Below the pieces are notes generated by a model. It was not told where the DNA came from. It searched no databases and saw nothing but the letters and a program-made list of their open reading frames with translations. From Saccharothrix obliqua (lineage in GTDB: Bacteria > Actinomycetota > Actinomycetes > Mycobacteriales > Pseudonocardiaceae), in NCBI RefSeq assembly GCF_019375475.1, contig NZ_JAHXGQ010000001.1:1-64000 (forward strand): 64,000 nt of DNA, written 5' to 3'. A program made the translations under genes and the position numbers. Below are positions 60,541 to 64,000 of this stretch, piece by piece. Each line of letters opens with the position of its first letter. Position 1 is the first letter of the stretch.

Positions 60541-62808
60541 GTGCCGGAAAACCAGAGACCGGAGTACGACGCTGAGCGGACCAGGGCCTTCGAGCCGGTC
60601 CGCCCGTCGGGCACCGCGTCGGAGCGCACGACGCAGCTCCCGGCCTCCTCCGTGCAGGAGGCCGCGTGGCCGACCGACGAGGCGGCGTGGCCGCAGGAGG
60701 AACCGGACGAGCCCGCCGCCGCGCCGACGGTGCGCAACGTGCAGCCGGCCGACGTGACCCGAGCCCTGCCCGCGGACGAGCCCGCCCGGGACGCCATCAC
60801 GCACAAGCTCACGCCGCCCGCTGAGCAGTCGCAGTCGGGGCAGTTGGGACAGTCCCCGGCGGGACCGTCCCAGCCGGACCGCGCCCACTCCGGGCAGCTC
60901 CAGCCGGAGCAGACGACGCGGGTCACGCCGCCCGCCGAGCGGACCGAGGTCGTCCCGCCCGCCGAGCGCACGCAGGCGATGCCGGTCGCGAACGGCTCCC
61001 GCCGGCCGTCGCCGGCCGAGGAGACCACGGTCTTCGCCACCCCGGTGACCGAGGCGACCGTCCACGGCCCGGTGCTGGTGGACGAGGCGACCGAGACCGC
61101 CGAGACCGAGGACCGCCGCCGGAGCAGGCGGAAGCTGGTCATGGTCGCGGCGGGCGTGTTCGGCCTGCTGGTCCTGCTCTACGGGCTGGACATCGCGTTC
61201 TCCAGCGGCAACGTGCCGCGCGGGGTGACCGTGGCGGGCGTCGACGTCGGCGGCCTGGACCACCCCGCCGCCGAGCAGAAGCTGCGCGACCAGATCGGCC
61301 CGCGCCTCGCCCAGCCGGTGCGCGCGCAGGCGGGCGACGTGGCGACCGAGGTCGACCCGAAGACCGCCGGCCTGGAACTCGACTGGGCCGCCACCCTGGA
61401 CCGCGCGGGTGACCAGCCGCTGTCCCCGATCACGCGGATCACGTCGTTCTTCACGTCCCGCGAGGTCGGCATCGCCACCCGCAGCGACGGTGCCAAGCTG
61501 ACCGCCGCGCTGGAGGGCCTGCGCGCCCAGACCGACCACGACCCGGCCGAGGGCACCATCCGGTTCGAGGGCGCGAACGCCGTCGCCGTCGACCCGAAGC
61601 AGGGCCAGAAGCTGGACGTGCCCGCCGCGTCGGAGAAGATCCTCGCCTCCTGGGCCGACGGCGGCACGGTCGACCTGCCGGTCGCCACCACGCCCGTGAA
61701 GACGACCAAGGAGGGCGTGCACAAGGCGCTCGAAGAGGTCGCCAAGCCCGCCGTCGCCGCGCCCGTCGTGATCAAGGGCGAGGGCCGGGACGCGACCCTC
61801 ACGCCGGAGCAGCTCGGCGCGACGCTGGTGTTCGAGCCCGCCGAGGACGGCGGCCTCACCGCGAAGGTCGACAACAACAAGGTGATCGAGGCCGCGGGTC
61901 CGCAGCTCAAGGAGACGGAGAAGGAGGGCAAGGACGCCGAGATCCTCTTCGAGGGCGGCCGGCCCACCGTCAAGGAGTCCGTGGACGGCATCGGCATCGA
62001 CTGGGAGAAGTCGCTCACCCCGTTCATGGACGTGCTCAAGAGCGCCGACAAGCGGGAGATCAAGGCGGAGTACAAGCACACGCCCGCCAAGGTCACCACG
62101 GAGCAGGCGAACAAGATGGGCATCAAGGAGGTCATCGGCGAGTTCTCCACCGGTGGCTTCGCCGCCGACTCGGGCACCAACATCCGGGTCGTCGCGGAGA
62201 AGGTGAACGGCGCGATCGTGAAGCCCGGCGAGACGTTCTCGCTCAACGAGTACACCGGTCCGCGCGGCACCGCGCAGGGCTACGTCGACGCGGGCATCAT
62301 CGAGAACGGCGCGCCGGGCCGCGCGGTCGGCGGCGGCATCTCGCAGTTCGCGACCACGCTGTACAACGCGGCGTACCACGCGGGCATGAAGGACGCCGGG
62401 CACAAGGAGCACAGCTACTGGATCTCCCGCTACCCGGCGGGCCGCGAGGCGACCGTGTTCATGGACCCCGCGGGCAACAGCCTGATCGACATCAAGTTCA
62501 CCAACCCGGACGACACCGGCGTGGCGATCCAGACCATCTGGACCCCGTCGTCCATCAAGATCGTCCTGTGGGGCACGAAGAACTACGACGTCAGCGGCTC
62601 CACCAGCGAGCAGTCGAACTTCACCGACCCGAAGGAGATCACCAAGACCACGCAGCCGTGCGTGGCGAGCGCGGGCGCGCGCGGCTTCACGGTCACCGAC
62701 ACCCGGACCATCCGCGACCGCCGCACCGGCCAGACCCGGTCGGAGTCCCGCACGGTCCGCTACGACCCGTCGCCGAAGATCGTCTGCGAGGCGCCGCCCG
62801 CGGGCTGA
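60541..62808 (+). CDS. VanW-family membrane protein
   Basis: 755 aa from the GTG at 60541 (GAGGGGGAG upstream). About 195 disordered Pro/Glu/Thr-rich cytoplasmic residues, one TM helix near 198-218 (KLVMVAAGVFGLLVLLYGLDIAF), two peptidoglycan-binding-type (PG_binding_4) domains, then the VanW domain (about 535-660: FSTGGFAADSGTNIRVVAEKVNGAIVKPGETFSLNEYTGPRGTAQGYVDAGII...GGGISQFATTLYNAAYHAG). Probably acts on the cell wall outside the membrane; no vancomycin cluster is adjacent. Confidence 0.93.
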   Translation: MPENQRPEYDAERTRAFEPVRPSGTASERTTQLPASSVQEAAWPTDEAAWPQEEPDEPAAAPTVRNVQPADVTRALPADEPARDAITHKLTPPAEQSQSGQLGQSPAGPSQPDRAHSGQLQPEQTTRVTPPAERTEVVPPAERTQAMPVANGSRRPSPAEETTVFATPVTEATVHGPVLVDEATETAETEDRRRSRRKLVMVAAGVFGLLVLLYGLDIAFSSGNVPRGVTVAGVDVGGLDHPAAEQKLRDQIGPRLAQPVRAQAGDVATEVDPKTAGLELDWAATLDRAGDQPLSPITRITSFFTSREVGIATRSDGAKLTAALEGLRAQTDHDPAEGTIRFEGANAVAVDPKQGQKLDVPAASEKILASWADGGTVDLPVATTPVKTTKEGVHKALEEVAKPAVAAPVVIKGEGRDATLTPEQLGATLVFEPAEDGGLTAKVDNNKVIEAAGPQLKETEKEGKDAEILFEGGRPTVKESVDGIGIDWEKSLTPFMDVLKSADKREIKAEYKHTPAKVTTEQANKMGIKEVIGEFSTGGFAADSGTNIRVVAEKVNGAIVKPGETFSLNEYTGPRGTAQGYVDAGIIENGAPGRAVGGGISQFATTLYNAAYHAGMKDAGHKEHSYWISRYPAGREATVFMDPAGNSLIDIKFTNPDDTGVAIQTIWTPSSIKIVLWGTKNYDVSGSTSEQSNFTDPKEITKTTQPCVASAGARGFTVTDTRTIRDRRTGQTRSESRTVRYDPSPKIVCEAPPAG

Positions 62809-62878
62809 CACCGCACTCCGCCCGGTTGGCGCAACGACTCGGGGTTCGGCGTGACCCCGCCCCGGGTATCACCCGTTC

Positions 62879-63685
62879 GTGAAGACAGACGCGGTGAGAC
62901 GTCACCCGGCCGTGCAAGTTCTCGGTCGGGCGGGCATGGTGTGTTACGGGGTGGTGCACGTGCTGCTCGCCGTGCTCACCGCTCAGGTGGTGCCCGGCGA
63001 CCGCGGTGAGCGCACCGACCAGAAGGGCGCCGTGGCGGCGCTCGCGGAGACCTCGCTGGGCCCGGTCCTGCTGTGGGTGCTGGGCCTCGGGCTGTTCGCG
63101 TTCGCCGGGTGGCAGGTGGCGTTGGCGGTGTCCGGCTACGACTGGGTACCGCCGGGGCGCAAGCGGGTGTTCCGCCGCGTCGGGTCGGCGGCGCGGGCCG
63201 TGACGGGTGTCGCGATCGGCGTCGCGGCGATCGGCTACGCGGTCGGCTCGGGCCAGTCGCAGTCGTCCGACCAGCAGTCCCAGACGTGGACGGCGAAGCT
63301 GCTCGCCCTGCCGCTGGGTCGGGTCCTGGTCGGCGCGGTCGCGTTGTTCGTGGTCGGGCTGGGTGTCGCGGTGGCGCGCAAGGGCGTGACCAAGGCGTTC
63401 GAGGACGACCTCGACATGACCGACCTGCCGTCCGCCACGCGGGTGTGGGTGGAACGCCTCGGTCGGATCGGGTGGATCGGCAAGGGCGTGTCGTACGCGT
63501 TGATCGGCGTGCTGGTCGGTTTCGCGGCGATCAGCGCCGACCCGTCGCAGGCGGGTGGGCTGGACAAGGCGTTGCACGCGCTCGCCGCGCAGCCGTACGG
63601 GATCTTCCTGCTGGCCGTGATCGCCCTGGGGTTCCTGGGTTTCGGCGCGTACTGCTTCGCCGCCGCGCGGGCGCACAAGAGCTGA
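62879..63685 (+). CDS. DUF1206 membrane protein
   Basis: 268 aa, GTG start. Three repeats of a two-helix unit, each with a (R/G)xG(R)xGxxxYG(V)VHxLx pattern: VLGRAGMVCYGVVHVLLAV, RVGSAARAVTGVAIGVAAIG and RLGRIGWIGKGVSYALIGVLVG. Integral membrane protein of unknown function, widespread in actinobacteria. Confidence 0.93.
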   Translation: MKTDAVRRHPAVQVLGRAGMVCYGVVHVLLAVLTAQVVPGDRGERTDQKGAVAALAETSLGPVLLWVLGLGLFAFAGWQVALAVSGYDWVPPGRKRVFRRVGSAARAVTGVAIGVAAIGYAVGSGQSQSSDQQSQTWTAKLLALPLGRVLVGAVALFVVGLGVAVARKGVTKAFEDDLDMTDLPSATRVWVERLGRIGWIGKGVSYALIGVLVGFAAISADPSQAGGLDKALHALAAQPYGIFLLAVIALGFLGFGAYCFAAARAHKS

Positions 63686-63688
63686 ACG

Positions 63689-63729
63689 CGCGGAGGGGGC
63701 GGCACCGCAGCGGCGCCGCCCCCTCCGCG
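63689..63729. terminator. Convergent hairpin terminator
   Basis: Perfect 15-bp stem (63689-63703 with 63715-63729), 11-base loop. Lies between the DUF1206 stop and the stop of the partial leftward gene. Confidence 0.85.
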
Positions 63730-63734
63730 TCGGG

Positions 63735-64000
63735 TCAGAACGCGGCTTCGTCCACGTCCATCAGCGAGTTGTCGGTGTTCTCGGCGATCTTGCGGCGGGC
63801 CGACAGCTCCGGCAGCACGTTCTTCGCGAAGAACGACGCCACGGCGACCTTGCCCTCGTAGAACGCCTTGTCCCGCGCGGACACCCCGCCGTCGAGCTTG
63901 GTCAGCGCGACCTCGGCCTGGCGCAGCAGCAGCCACCCGACCAGCACGTCGCCCGCGGTCATCAGCAGGCGCACGGAGTTCTGGCCGACCTTGTACAGGT
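63735..64000 (-). CDS. Acyl-CoA dehydrogenase, 3' part (truncated by the window)
   Basis: The last 87 codons of a leftward gene: ...[87 protein letters not shown]. The helical pattern is the C-terminal extension of long-chain acyl-CoA dehydrogenases of the about 600-aa FadE type. The catalytic part is outside the window. Confidence 0.8.
   Translation of the reverse strand, partial: LYKVGQNSVRLLMTAGDVLVGWLLLRQAEVALTKLDGGVSARDKAFYEGKVAVASFFAKNVLPELSARRKIAENTDNSLMDVDEAAF

Noticed and set aside
58186..62811. Very long antisense open frame covering the thioredoxin-NHL, GroES and VanW genes
   Set aside because: It is low-complexity (Arg/Gly/His-rich), has no domain, and mirrors real genes with clear families. 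High GC leaves few stops on the opposite strand.
1..64000. tRNA, rRNA and CRISPR arrays
   Set aside because: I found no cloverleaf with intact T-arm plus acceptor pairing and no regularly spaced repeats; direct repeats present are only two copies each or a 5-bp microsatellite.

Overview
The window is high-GC DNA with strong third-position GC bias, frequent GTG starts and many actinobacterial family markers: XRE regulators with a DUF5753-like region paired with DUF397 proteins, a mycosin, a septum-formation lipoprotein, GTP-type PEP carboxykinase, and DUF1206, VanW and DUF3311 proteins. It looks like chromosomal sequence from a filamentous actinomycete, most likely Pseudonocardiaceae (Saccharothrix/Lentzea/Actinosynnema-like). 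That placement is an inference from gene content. I saw no rRNA, tRNA, CRISPR array, transposase or integrase.

Layout. 0-10 kb: HAD hydrolase and MFS transporter diverging from a long palindrome; a Tat-exported PhoX-type phosphatase behind a PHO-box-like repeat; an SDR; an amidohydrolase downstream of an orphan histidine kinase; trmB with a repeat-rich 3' flank. 10-19 kb: an orphan mycosin-type protease; an ABC exporter with two closely related ATPases; a PPOX-fold flavin/F420 protein; a Cof-type HAD; a TetR-SDR operon; a NarL-type two-component pair. 19-24 kb: a translationally coupled dynamin / GrpE-like / dynamin operon and a Ca-binding-repeat acidic protein. 24-31 kb: an XRE-DUF397x3 operon, pckG with a textbook terminator, a septum-formation lipoprotein, and a C15-peptidase-like exported protein whose catalytic Cys is replaced by Ser. 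31-41 kb: GntR with a DUF3311-symporter pair, a ROK kinase, a secreted beta-propeller protein, a large beta-helix membrane protein, and a polar amino-acid ABC importer. 41-50 kb: a GH63/MGH1-like glucosidase, an M20 dipeptidase, a branched-chain (or pyruvate) dehydrogenase E1a-E1b-E2 operon, and MerR with its operator. 50-56 kb: a 56-bp direct repeat of the 3' end of an acyl-CoA dehydrogenase gene flanking a 1.35-kb islet of lower GC; then an acyl-CoA dehydrogenase / TetR / FabG4-like group sharing one operator motif. 56-64 kb: SIMPL protein, a 48-aa basic peptide, a noncoding segment with a CRP-like site and two terminators, a NYN protein, a thioredoxin-NHL protein, a GroES-like protein, VanW, DUF1206, and the 3' end of another acyl-CoA dehydrogenase.

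How genes work together. Several groups are self-contained regulator-plus-target units whose operators can be read directly (TetR-SDR, GntR-symporter, MerR, TetR with acyl-CoA dehydrogenase and FabG4). The strongest candidate for an under-described system is the dynamin / GrpE-like / dynamin operon at 19.7-23.4 kb, which puts a chaperone nucleotide-exchange-like module between two membrane-remodelling GTPases with no Hsp70 beside it. The repeat-flanked islet at 50.8-52.2 kb and the noncoding segment at 57.3-57.7 kb come next.
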